Source: Dermacentor variabilis (lineage: Eukaryota; Arthropoda; Arachnida; Ixodida; Ixodidae). From it: 64,000 nucleotides of DNA. Shown piece after piece: positions 9,771 through 48,777 of this stretch. Position numbers and translations under genes: made by a program. Location of the stretch: NCBI RefSeq assembly GCF_050947875.1, contig NC_134568.1, positions 212,603,632-212,667,631 of the forward strand. The letters run 5' to 3'. The notes under the pieces were generated by a model. The model had not been told where the DNA came from. It ran no database searches and was given only the letters and a program-made list of their open reading frames with translations. How positions within the stretch are numbered: position 1 is the stretch's first letter; each line of letters starts with the position of its first letter.

Positions 9771-12700
9771 TCTGCCCCTGGTTGTATCTTAACTTTGGGG
9801 TATAAGCTCATGGGAATTTAGTAAACAAATAAATGCATGCCATAGGGGCAATTCCACTATGTAAAAATAAAACGCTTTTTCCCCCTAATATTTTTATGTA
9901 TCTATATAGTCCTAGTTCCACTTTTATAGCATACCACTGTCCTTGTTAAATATTGGAATGCTCTGCTACTAATAGATATGACAAATGAGGTGTATTTATG
10001 AAAACATAAAAACAAAAAGCTGCAAAATATTTTTTTTAATTTTGTGCAGTCTAGACAGCCCAAATATAACTGATGATATATGAAGAGCTTAAGAAGCACA
10101 ATCATGTTTGCGACTCCTCAATCCTTCCGTATCATCCTTCAAAGTCTTATCCGACCTTGACATTTGTATCTATCTCAGTAGCTCAGATTTATGTAATGCT
10201 GAGGGAAAATTTGACTTCCTGTTTGAAATAATAGCCATGTTTCACCAAAAAAGCTTATAAGCAAAGGCACCAAGAAGTTATCAGAAAAAATGCGTTCATT
10301 GAAATATTAATTCATTAGCCACCAGAAATGTAATAGGGAGTTAATAATGTTTGGATAAACACAAGCGGTCTAGTTTGTGTATTTGAGAACCAGAATGTTC
10401 TAGTAGATTTTTGTTCTATCAAATCATCCTTGGCCTTCATATGACCTGCTTTTGTTCTCTGTTTCTGGTCCCAAGACAATGCTAGTCTGGTCTTGGCACT
10501 TTATGGCCCAGTATTTGTCCTTCACAAAGCAATACCTGTGTAGACGATTTAGCTAGCAATAAGCTTTCCTCAGAAGGAATGTTTGCAGGTGCGTCACTAT
10601 GGTTGCTTATTTCACCTTGGTGGGGGAGCTTCTTGCTCATGGTACCAATGTCTGTGAAGGGACCAATAATGCGCCTTCCTTGTGCATGGTACCAATGCGA
10701 AAAGGGGGAGAGGGATCATGGTGTGTTAGTAAGGAGGTGTCTGTATAGGGGGTGATAAAATTCCTCTTTAAATTTCGTTTTAACAGCCCATTCATGCTGT
10801 AACGAGTCAGTTGTCTCAGTCAGTGATTTTTGCTGTTCGTACATCATTATCCTTGAAAAGCAATGGGCCCCATTTGCTATGGCAAATGTGCCCATATTTA
10901 TCAAGAGCCCTTCCTGTATTCTTAGCTCGTCACTAACTATATAGTAGGTAAATTTGAGCATGTGGAGTGATAGTCTGTGATACCACATCTTATGTTTTTC
11001 TAGCACTGGATTTTGTTGTTGATTTCAATGAATACTTCTCTTTTTAAGGCTGTCTGGTAGTGCAGTTCGACATGCGGAGAATGCAGTCAAAGGAGAGTGC
11101 AAGGAATGGAAAGAGTACAAAGGAGTACAAGGAAGTCAACGTAGACACTGCCTCCGATGCCCATTGACGTTGCTGCACACCTCTGAAATATTACAGCAGG
11201 AGGCATGCCTGACAATCTTCAAAAGAAAATTGAATGGATTGCCTACAATTCGTCATCTCAGACAATGTAAGTCACAACAATTACCTGGATGCATTGGTCA
11301 GCAAAATAATGAGAACTCACACTCACCAAAATTCTATTCAGCCGGCTTCATTCGGGCTAAGACCTACAGAAAATCAACTCAGTCGGACTCACTGAGACTC
11401 ACTTTCGAGATCAGTCTCAGTGAGTCGACTCATGCATCAGTTTGCCAACCTATGGCAGATGTAAATAAAGTTGGGATAGAATGTACTTAATGAGAATTCA
11501 TTCCACAGTAATGTCTCAATTATGTTCAGTCGTGCATTTTTCCCAACCTTGTATTGCAATATGAATGGTAAGCACAATGTTAATTAGCGTATTACGCTCC
11601 ATTCTCATGCGGTTATGTCACTAAGGCAAGTGGAAGGTGTCTATAATCAAAACAAGTTTTTGTTGTCTAATTCATGATTATAACTTAGTTGCTGCGTAGT
11701 CCCCCTTGAAAACGCTCGATAACCGAGGGGAAAAAAATTGTTTTCCTAAAGCTTTGCATTGGGGCAGTGAACAATGTCCAAATTGTGCAGTGCCTTTTTA
11801 AGTGTTTAGCAGTGTATATGGCATTGTTGGTTCGAAATTTTTTTATCACTGATACATCGTTGACTAGTTCTGAATTACAGTTCACTCATGACCTCGAAAT
11901 TTAAATATTCAATGGCAATGTCGACATTGCAGCCCTGAGCCCATTTTCTTTATTCTGGCGAACAACATGAACCCTGACACTAGCAGCGCTACATTTTATG
12001 CGGGTATACAAATACCAACTGAATTGGATGGAAAGACAGTTGTGGCTAGATGAATTCGTACAGTGCTGCATGCGTCATGTCAAATTTGCGAGTTCGGTTA
12101 CCACCAGCAGCATTTCTTCTACTTCCATTCCATTTCCTTCACAAAAAACAGTCATGAAAGCTACAGGAAGGTTAACACTCAGTCATAATTTATGTCATGC
12201 TTCAATGGAGCAATATCCTCCGTGGTTTCCTTGCCATGAGTCTTGGGTTAATGAGTGGGCGAGGGCGCTAGAATGGCGCGTTGAATAAAGCTTCTTTAGC
12301 TGCTGGTTACAGTTCTTATAGGTAGTGTACACCACAAAGGTAAACGGTACATAGACAGAAGTGCCGACTGTCAACAGAGAGGTTATTATTCAATGTGCCG
12401 AATTTACACAAGCAAGTGAAAGAGCTATCTGAAAAACATTAACTTCTGAAGATAGAACAAGAAAAGCAGACGAGTGGCCAAAAAATGAACTATGCTGGAA
12501 ATCGAGATACAAAAAAAATATGATTGCATCACAAATACAGGCCGTTCACGGGACTTCCAGAATAACTTTAGCTCTTTTTCTGATAGGGCAGTCAGAAAGG
12601 CATCTGCAAGGTCAAGCGCAAGATTTGGCATGTTGAATCCTCATAAAATGTTGTGTATGAAATTTCTCTTTTATGCGGCGCTTGTCATATGGGGCAGACT

Positions 12701-12790
12701 GCCAGATGCCTTCATGAGAGGTTGTGCGAACATGCATATAATGTGCGCAATGGCAGAGAAAGTTTTTTTGGCACATCATACTAGCATGCG
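9771..12790. other. AT-rich sequence with no firm gene
   Basis: Several modest open frames show no family. A block at about 11335-11445 is built of ACTCA/GACTC and CAGTCTC words (actcactgagactcactttc), a simple repeat often seen in tick DNA. The stretch 11076-11165, read as MRRMQSKESARNGKSTKEYK, sits 3' of a tttttaag acceptor-like tract and could be an exon, but I have no homology for it. Confidence 0.4.
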
Positions 12791-12799
12791 TGGCTGCAC

Positions 12800-13035
12800 T
12801 CCTTGGTTTGAAAGAATGTCAGTTATTCACAAGCACAGGGATGGTCTTACCCATATCATACTTGAAGTAGCACAATTGGCATGGGAGCCGAGTGCATGCA
12901 TCAACAAGCCATCCATTGCCTTATCTGAAAGAGAGCTCAAGTTTCTGGGAAGTCAAACCTATGGCCAGCATTTTTTACGCAACTCTACATTTCTTTGTGT
13001 GCCTCTTGATGGTCTGCTTTGTTCTTTTTAGTAGT
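12800..13035 (+). mobile_element. Penelope-like element C-terminal fragment
   Basis: In the frame 12492-13031 the C-terminal part reads THIILEVAQ, ACINKPSIALSERELKFLG and then stops. In Penelope-like proteins of ticks, as I recall them, the region after the GIY-YIG domain ends with a similar SIALS..E..FLG block. The first half of the frame looks unrelated. It is about 3 kb from the other Penelope fragment on the same strand; they may be one interrupted copy or two. Confidence 0.45.
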
Positions 13036-13593
13036 TATTTTTCAGATAGCTGTATCACTATTGTGTGTATTCAGCAATAAAACCTCCATTGGTAGTCAGT
13101 GCTTGTGTCTATGTGCTCGTTTAACCTTTGCACTGTACACTCACGATAATGGATCAACAACTAGCTTAATAAGCTGCCCTTGTAAATTCTTATAGGAGAT
13201 GCTCCTTCAAGTTTGTATTCATGGCTAATTTTCCCTTGTGTGCATGTTTCAGTAATAAGCTAATTTGAAATATTAATTAAAACCTTTTATAACATCTTGT
13301 TTGGTGAAAGTATTTTAAGAGTTTGTGAACTCTGGTCATGATTATCCGTTTATCTTGGCTATTGCAGGACAAAAGGATTAAATGTTACCCCTGTCCTGTG
13401 TCAAATCCATCTGATCAATTCTCTAACCTCGGTCTTGTCACGTACCTAATGCTTTCATGGTGCAGTTTACTTAAATTCTCCCATCTGATGACTCACAGTT
13501 CAACGGTTTGATATTATTTCATGGAAATGTTGCATATTGTTTTTTGTGTATTGTTTGATGTCGAAGGTTGATGCATGCTTTTTTAAACATCAG

Positions 13594-13678
13594 GTACCCA
13601 AATAAATTGTGCAATGTTGCTGCAAGGAGCCTCGTAAACAAGTACCCAGCTCTGAGGGACACATTGCACCTTGGCCAT
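13594..13678 (+). pseudogene. Exon a of a decayed SAMD3-like gene
   Basis: An 85-nt block between acceptor aacatcag and donor gtaata. It encodes YPNKLCNVAARSLVNKYPAL and RDTLHLGH. The pattern YP..L...AA..LV.KYP.LRDT is typical of the C-terminal region of SAMD3-like and related uncharacterised animal proteins (family recognised by pattern only). It needs two bases from an upstream exon and ends in phase 0, which fits the next block. No stop is present in this exon itself. Confidence 0.5.
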
Positions 13679-13750
13679 GTAATAGCATTTTCTTATAACT
13701 TCTTATTATTTCTTTTGCACTTTTAGATGTTAAGCGTATCCTGGCCAAGG

Positions 13751-13907
13751 CAGCCGCATTTCAATGGGGGCATAATGCAAAAACACCCGTGTACTTAGAT
13801 TTAGGTGTACGTTAAAGAACTCCAGGTGATCCGAATTTCCGGAGTGCCCCACTACGTCATGCCCCTTAATCAGATCGTGGTTTTGGCGCATAAAACCCCA
13901 TAATTTT
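13751..13907 (+). repeat. Ruka-type SINE, body and tail only
   Basis: Starts at CAGCCGCATTTCAATGGGGG, without the tRNA-like head, and runs to GGTTTTGGCGCATAAAACCC. It lies in the intron between exon-like blocks a and b of the decayed plus-strand gene. Confidence 0.8.
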
Positions 13908-14419
13908 TTTTTACATTAAGCATGCTGCCAAAGCCTTTCTTACTACTTTGTAAAGTTTATGGCCATCCTTGCTTGCAGCTGTTCAGGTCTGTGTGCTTGT
14001 GATTGAGTAGAGATGTGGTGGTTTTAAAGCTTTGCAGCTTAACTGAATATGAAGATATCAACAGCACCTCTGCATCTGGCATGCATATGGCCACCTCTTG
14101 TAAAATTAATTGCATGCTCAGCTAAATATGTATTTGGTTAAATAATACATTTTTGTACCTGTAGCCGTTTTCATGCATTAAAGTTTTGACCAACACCAAT
14201 ACTGAAAGTAATTCTCAGATATTGTGTTCGAAGGTGTGCTAAAATAGCTCACTTGATACATTTTGGAACATGAAGGAAACAGTGCAAAAAGCAAGCTAAG
14301 GTTAGGGCAACTCCATGTTTAACTGTGCTGTGTTTGCAGTTTCTTTAAAAACCTGAAAACTGGAAGTCATTGAACTGTTGATTAGGTATGTAAAGTCAAT
14401 TTCTTTCATTTCATTCCAG

Positions 14420-14565
14420 ATCCCATGGTATATGTGCCCAAGAAACAAGTACAAAAACATGCGAAAGTGAATGCCACCAGGATGCCCTGAAGTCGATGCA
14501 GAAGTGAAAGCAAGAAAGGAAAGCGAAATTGTGACACATGCTCAAAATCTGGATTTTGAAGACGG
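14420..14565 (+). pseudogene. Exon b of a decayed SAMD3-like gene, with in-frame stop
   Basis: Acceptor tcattccag, donor gtgatc, 146 nt. The frame continues that of exon a: WYMCPRNKYKNMRK, a TGA stop at 14468-14470, then CPEVDAEVKARKESEIV and ends LDFEDG. The W...RNKYKNMR motif follows KYP.LRDT in SAMD3-like proteins. The stop has a CGA-like context (possible CpG decay). Outside it the frame is fully open for the rest of the exon, so decay seems recent or the stop is an assembly error. Confidence 0.5.
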
Positions 14566-14569
14566 GTGA

Positions 14570-16130
14570 TCAGCTGCAAGTTTGCATGCATATTTCATTA
14601 GATAAACTGACTCTCCGTCTTTGTTATGTGGCTTAGTTGAAACATTAAGTTGCTTCTCTCGATGTACTTGTTCGTTTCATTTACATTTTTTCTTTAACAA
14701 ATGCAAACATGCAATCCAGCTATAGCAACTATATCTGCAATGCTGTCATAGATTTTGTAGGTGATCAAAGAAGCAAAATATCATATCGCATCGCCACCTT
14801 GAACCTAGAGTGAAACATTAGTTCAAGATGTAGTGGTAGATGCATTTATAGACTAGTAATACAGCATTTGCACTGTAATGTATATTGATATACATACTAA
14901 GATGTAGTGAAAAGTGTGTGGCTATGCTGCTCTGACACTTCAGTTGTTTTAACCCTTCATTGATGAGTTCTGCATACAGCATGCCAAAAAATATAAATTT
15001 TTCTTGCTGATTTTTGGCATTGAGTAAGAAGTTTCTTGTTAAATGTATTGAGCCAACACTGAATGGCAGCAAGTGTCATTTGTCGGTTTAGAGCAGGAAC
15101 ACAGGATGGGAAAAAAAGGACATGGGACTCATTTTCTTTGGAAAGCACGGTCAGAGGAGACAGACCAGTGCAAGATCTGCTGTAGTGACCTCAGACACAC
15201 AATGCAAAGAGCTCTCTGTACAGATTCCAGACGCAGCCATATGTCGCTTGGGGAGAAGCCCACTTCTTCCCCCATACTACTAAAGGAGTTTCTAAAAAGT
15301 ATCCTTTATTTTCGTTGATTATGCTTATTCTCAATGTCTTTTGCACATTTAGGTATAAAATAATTTGTTTTGTATTTATATGCGTGCTCATTAAAGGGTT
15401 AAACAAATAAAGTGGTGCCAATGAATGTGAATGTATAACTTTAGCGACTCTAGTCACAATGTGTTGATCATTCCATAATCTTTGTGAGACGACGAAACAG
15501 GAACTAGGCAGCATGAAAATCACTCAGCAGTACCAAGAAGGAAGTTTCAGCACTTATACAGTACTGCAGAATACACTTCTATGCTGTACCTGTGGTGTAC
15601 TTTTTATTATGTGGTCTTGATCCCACTATGGGGAAATAACTGCTTTGCAAGTGCATTGCAGTACTTTAATACTTTAACTGCTTGCTGCAAAAGGAAAGTG
15701 CCATTAGAGTATTACATAAGGATAATGTGTTATGAGGCAGTCGCTAGACGTGGTATGTCACAGCACTGAGTTGCCGGCGGCCATTATAATTAGCTGTTTT
15801 CTGTGGCATTTTTAACTTGACAGAACATAGTGAGCATTATTTGATCAATAAACAATACTACATAATTCTGGCCCTTATTTGGAACTTTGTCTCATCTCCG
15901 TGGTGAGCGCAACCCGCTTTTGATGTTACTGAGATGGAGTGACTCCTTGCAAAGCAGCAGGGTAGTCTTGTTAATGATGCTGTCATTCACACTTACGCAG
16001 ATTGTTTAGCACGCATTAGCTCAGTGCCATTCCCCTATAGAATCACAGCTTGCATTTCATTCATGTATAATAGAAACATTCTGTACATTTCATGTGAAAA
16101 TGTGACATTGGAGGGCATTATGCTATAAGT
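14570..16130. other. No recognised gene
   Basis: AT-rich, intron-like, with short open frames on both strands and no family resemblance. Confidence 0.4.
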
Positions 16131-16149
16131 TCACAGCAGTGAGCCCCAT

Positions 16150-16620
16150 TATTGGAAGACAGCTGTTGTCTCAAATTACTTACAGCAAAGTGAAGCCATG
16201 TACAATGTACATGTGCAGTTTAGTATGGGCCACAATGACCAAAACAAACATAAATAATGTTCTCGTATTGCAAAAGAAAATTGTTCGAATAATCGCTAAT
16301 GTTGACAATACAACTACCTCCAAGTGTGCTTTTGAAGCACATAACACTGTCCGCGTCAATCACTTGTATAACTTTAAGTTGTTAAAAAAAATTTATTTCT
16401 CAATGGCATCCACTGCCAATTTTCATTCTACTCTGGCATCTTTGGACATGTGTCGTGCTAACATACACATAAGACCTATTAATACATGGAATATACCATG
16501 TTTTTGCGCTAATTATAAATTTCAAATGTTGTCTTATAACCTGCCCCATGTTCTAAGCACGTATAAACATACAAAAGGGTATACCAAAGCTGAGCTGCGG
16601 AAATATTTTGTTGAAATGTG
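16150..16620 (+). mobile_element. Non-LTR retrotransposon 3' ORF fragment
   Basis: The 160-codon frame at 16139-16621 contains LVWATMTKTNINNVLVLQKK followed by IVRIIANV. The W.T..TNI..+L.LQKK..RII.N pattern is typical of the segment C-terminal to the reverse-transcriptase domain in Jockey/CR1-like non-LTR elements. The catalytic part is missing, so this is a 5'-truncated copy. It has no clear A-rich tail. Confidence 0.65.
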
Positions 16621-17002
16621 ATTTTATGTCTTTACTAGTAGAAGCTGTGCAGGCAGCTTTTTGCCAAAAACCTACCCTCCAGTTGAATCTGGAAAATGAA
16701 CTTATACATATATTCTTATACTTATTTAAATATGTTCTGCCTATTGTGTATCCACGTGTGTGGGCTTGTGATATGCCCTGATGGCAAGGCCATTTATGGT
16801 TCGTTCAAAGAGAACATCTACGGATGCATTATAGCTATTCTCTGGCTCCTCTCTTCCTGCTGTAAACTGGATTCTCTGCTTATAAGAAATAAGTGTTCCT
16901 TGTGATTACTATATGTGCTCTTGCTAAAGGTTACTGTAATGGGTTCATGTTCTTATTGAATAAAATGTTCACAAAGTTTTAACAGTTGTGCTGTTCTTTC
17001 AG

Positions 17003-17068
17003 ATCTTAACCGGAGCAGGCAGCATTTGACGCAAACATGGAGGCAGTGCTAATGGAAACATTTAGGAG
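17003..17068 (+). pseudogene. Exon c of a decayed SAMD3-like gene, with in-frame stop
   Basis: A 66-nt block between ttctttcag and gtgaga. In the phase left by exon b it reads Ser, a TAA stop at 17007-17009, then PEQAAFDANMEAVLMETFRR. The LM.ETFRRR-type motif is found near the end of SAMD3-like proteins, where the chain continues into the next exon. The phase match across two introns supports a real former exon; I did not find the following exon. Confidence 0.4.
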
Positions 17069-17764
17069 GTGAGACAATAGTCTTTTTTGACAAATTGGAT
17101 GAAATGACGGCCAAGAAGTTGCACTTTTGAAACATTATGGGATGTACTTACTATGCCGGCACCACGAGGATATTGAACTGACGCTATTTATAATGTCCGG
17201 TTTTGCATTTATCTGGCCTTTAGGCATATTTCTTTTCTTCCATTAGCATCAATGCTGTATGATTGCTTTGATTTGGTGAGATTGTAAATTTGTCGCTTAA
17301 TATCAATATTGAAATTTAATTCCTCTGTCCATGTATGCCTCCATGGCATATTGAAATAAATGAGTCCTTTGTCATGGCAAAGGATTAAATCCTTTTTCAA
17401 ATGCCTGAAATGCTAAATTACCTCATAAGTTTGGACATATTGCAGCTGTTTAGTATGCTTTGTAAACTGAAGCATAATGTTTCTCAAGGTTGGCCATTGA
17501 TTCCAATTTAGCAAATCAGACTGTTGTCTTCTGTTTTTGCCAGGTATAGTCCATTGATGCATTTGAGGTTAATACAGTGATAGTAGCGAAATATTTGCTC
17601 TTGGTGTTTCACTCAATGTAGTGTTATGTGCTCAGTGTTTTTTTTAGTTGTTTATAGTATTGCAGTTTATCATAACATATAATGGTGGCTGAATAACTAC
17701 GCATTTGTTGCACATGCAAACTAAAATCTATTATGTTGTGAGCTTCCATCTTAGTGTAGAGATA
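17069..17764. other. No recognised gene
   Basis: AT-rich sequence, intron-like, with no recognised motif. Confidence 0.4.
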
Positions 17765-18432
17765 GTCTATTCACTACCCAGGCAGAGGTCACAGCAGTTG
17801 CTACAAGGGGTCTGGTTAAGTACCAGGAGGTAGTTTCACCAACTCTTGTGATGGTAATCATGTACACCACCACTGTGAGTCTTCAAATGACTACCCTAGG
17901 AAGGGTCATTGTTGCCATTCCAAAGGGTACCACTGACTACCAAGGGGTACTTGCATGGACCACTGAGGTAGTCACATCAACTCCTGCTTTGGGGGTAATA
18001 CATACACCTCAGTAGTTCTTGCGGGAGAGTCACCGGTACTGAGGGAGTCGTCCACACTGTGTCTCCAAGAGAGTACGTGTTACCACCCAAAAGGTAGTTT
18101 AACCAACTCTTGCCATGGTAGTCATGTACACCACCATTGTGAGTCTTCAGATGACTACCCTAGGAAGGGTCATTGTCGCCATTCCAAAGGGGTATCGCTG
18201 ACTACCAAGGGGTACTTGCATGGACCACTGAGGTACTCGCATCAACTCCTGCTTTGGGAGTAATACATACACCTCAGTAGGTCTTGCGGGAGAGAGTCAC
18301 CAGTGCTGTGAGGGAGTCGCCTGCACTGTATTTTTAAGAGAGTACGGGTTACCACCCAAAAGGTCATCATATGTGCGACGAGCAGATACACCCCGAAAAG
18401 AGTCGCTTGCGACTACCTTTTTTTTAAGAGTG
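17765..18432 (-). mobile_element. Inverted-repeat element end with internal 264-bp tandem repeats
   Basis: Two direct copies of a unit of about 264-269 bp start at 17829 and 18093, with the beginning of a third at about 18362. Each has GGTAGTTT..CCAACTCTTG, GACTACCCTAGGAAGGGTCA and ACCTCAGTAG words. The right edge reads TTTTTTTTAAGAGTG followed by TA, the reverse of the terminus at 4641. It looks like a MITE or larger DNA transposon whose interior has been tandemly duplicated. Confidence 0.65.
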
Positions 18433-18687
18433 TAGGATTCCAAGGTTATCCGAAAAGAGGAAGCTTAGCCGGCGTTTTCTCCAAAAATAATCGACGATTT
18501 CCCGCCAGATGAATGGAAACTTTTTGAAGTAGTTGCTTGCATTCTCCACGGATTTATCCCGGTTATTTAGTGTCTCTTTAACACGACTTTAACAAAGACT
18601 CTACGTTTGAAGAGAAGGTGCAAAGTAGTGTGCACTACCTTGAGACACGAGCTCTTGGACAACGTTGGATGACCGCGTCGTAGTTTC
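18433..18687. other. Downstream flank of the synthetase gene
   Basis: Three-prime flank of the minus-strand gene. It holds no AATAAA on the minus strand. A repeat-like phrase, AGTGTCTCTTTAACACGACT, lies at about 18570-18589. The poly(A) site is not visible to me. Confidence 0.4.
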
Positions 18688-47751
<29,064 letters not shown>

Positions 47752-48516
47752 GTTGTTCTTGCTGTAACTGGATGCATGCAGCACAAAGTAAAAGCAGGGC
47801 CTAGGTTTAACGGCACATATACTGAGTCCGGCATGATAAAACATTGGATGGTAATCAAGAGATCGGCGCACGGAAACCAACCATAAAGGGAAAGAAACAG
47901 GCTGATACTGGCGTGGTCTGTTCATGTTTTCAGCTTTAGTACACTCTCCATCTATCTGCCAGGCGTGTGAACGTTCTACCGTGAATTTCACGAAACACTA
48001 ACTATACAGTTTCCTTGGGCAGGCTCCGCAGAAAGAGACCAAGCACAGCTTATGTTGAGGAGGGATGCCGTTAATTACGTTAAGCGCTACGTGAGCTAGC
48101 TGCCGTCACACGAAAATAATCGAAAGATGCTCGAAATCAGGACAAAAGGAAACACATACGTGTAGGGCGGAAGAATACGGGAGTTAAAAATGGCAGAGAG
48201 GCGACCTTCCACGATAGAATTTAGCTGTGGCGGCACGCTTGAGATGGATGGGTGGGTTTGCTTCACGCATGTTTTTGACATACCCTGCTAAATTTTACGA
48301 TTACCTGAGCTACTATATGCCTAACAAAGTATGCCAGTTGAAATAATTGAAATACGCTATTTGAAATATACGCAGGAGCCTCGAACACACATGACCTTTC
48401 CTTGCGTTTTATACTCTGGGTATACAGCATATATAGGGTCATTCGTTATATCTGGTTTAATATTTTCTTTCAATCCAGGGGTTACAAATCGGTCATTATA
48501 TTTAAAAAGGACAACC
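47752..48516. other. 5' flank of the synthetase gene
   Basis: No TATA box or initiator that I would defend. An upstream untranslated exon cannot be excluded. Confidence 0.4.
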
Positions 48517-48777
48517 GCAGTCTTAAGCAAAATTACACCCTTTGGGTCGTATCTTGTCACACACCAATAAACGCCATCTACCTTGCTTGCGTTTCCTTTC
48601 TTGAAAACGCTGCTCCCGCTACTTTCCTTTCGAGAATGCTCTGTCATGCTGATAACGCGCATGCCGTTCGTAACTTAGAAGTACCGGACTTGCAGCGTTA
48701 AGGAAAAGAAATGCGGACAAGACAGATCGTTATGTGGCAAAATACGTCCCAAAGGGTGCAATTTTGCTTAAGAGTGC
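48517..48777. mobile_element. MITE, 261 bp, copy 2 of 2
   Basis: Ends GCAGTCTTAAGCAAAATTAC and GCAATTTTGCTTAAGAGTGC are inverted repeats extending through ACCCTTTGGGTCGTAT and ATACGTCCCAAAGGGT. It is related to the copy at 29112-29378. Confidence 0.8.

Noticed and set aside
10716..11006. 96-codon minus-strand frame
   Set aside because: AT-rich, no motif, no supported splice sites.
17829..18362. CRISPR-like array
   Set aside because: Units are about 264 bp with no short repeat and unique-spacer pattern, and the genome is eukaryotic.
47752..47991. Upstream in-frame ATGs as the synthetase start
   Set aside because: The extra residues do not resemble the family, and the ATG at 47751 has the better context; not excluded.
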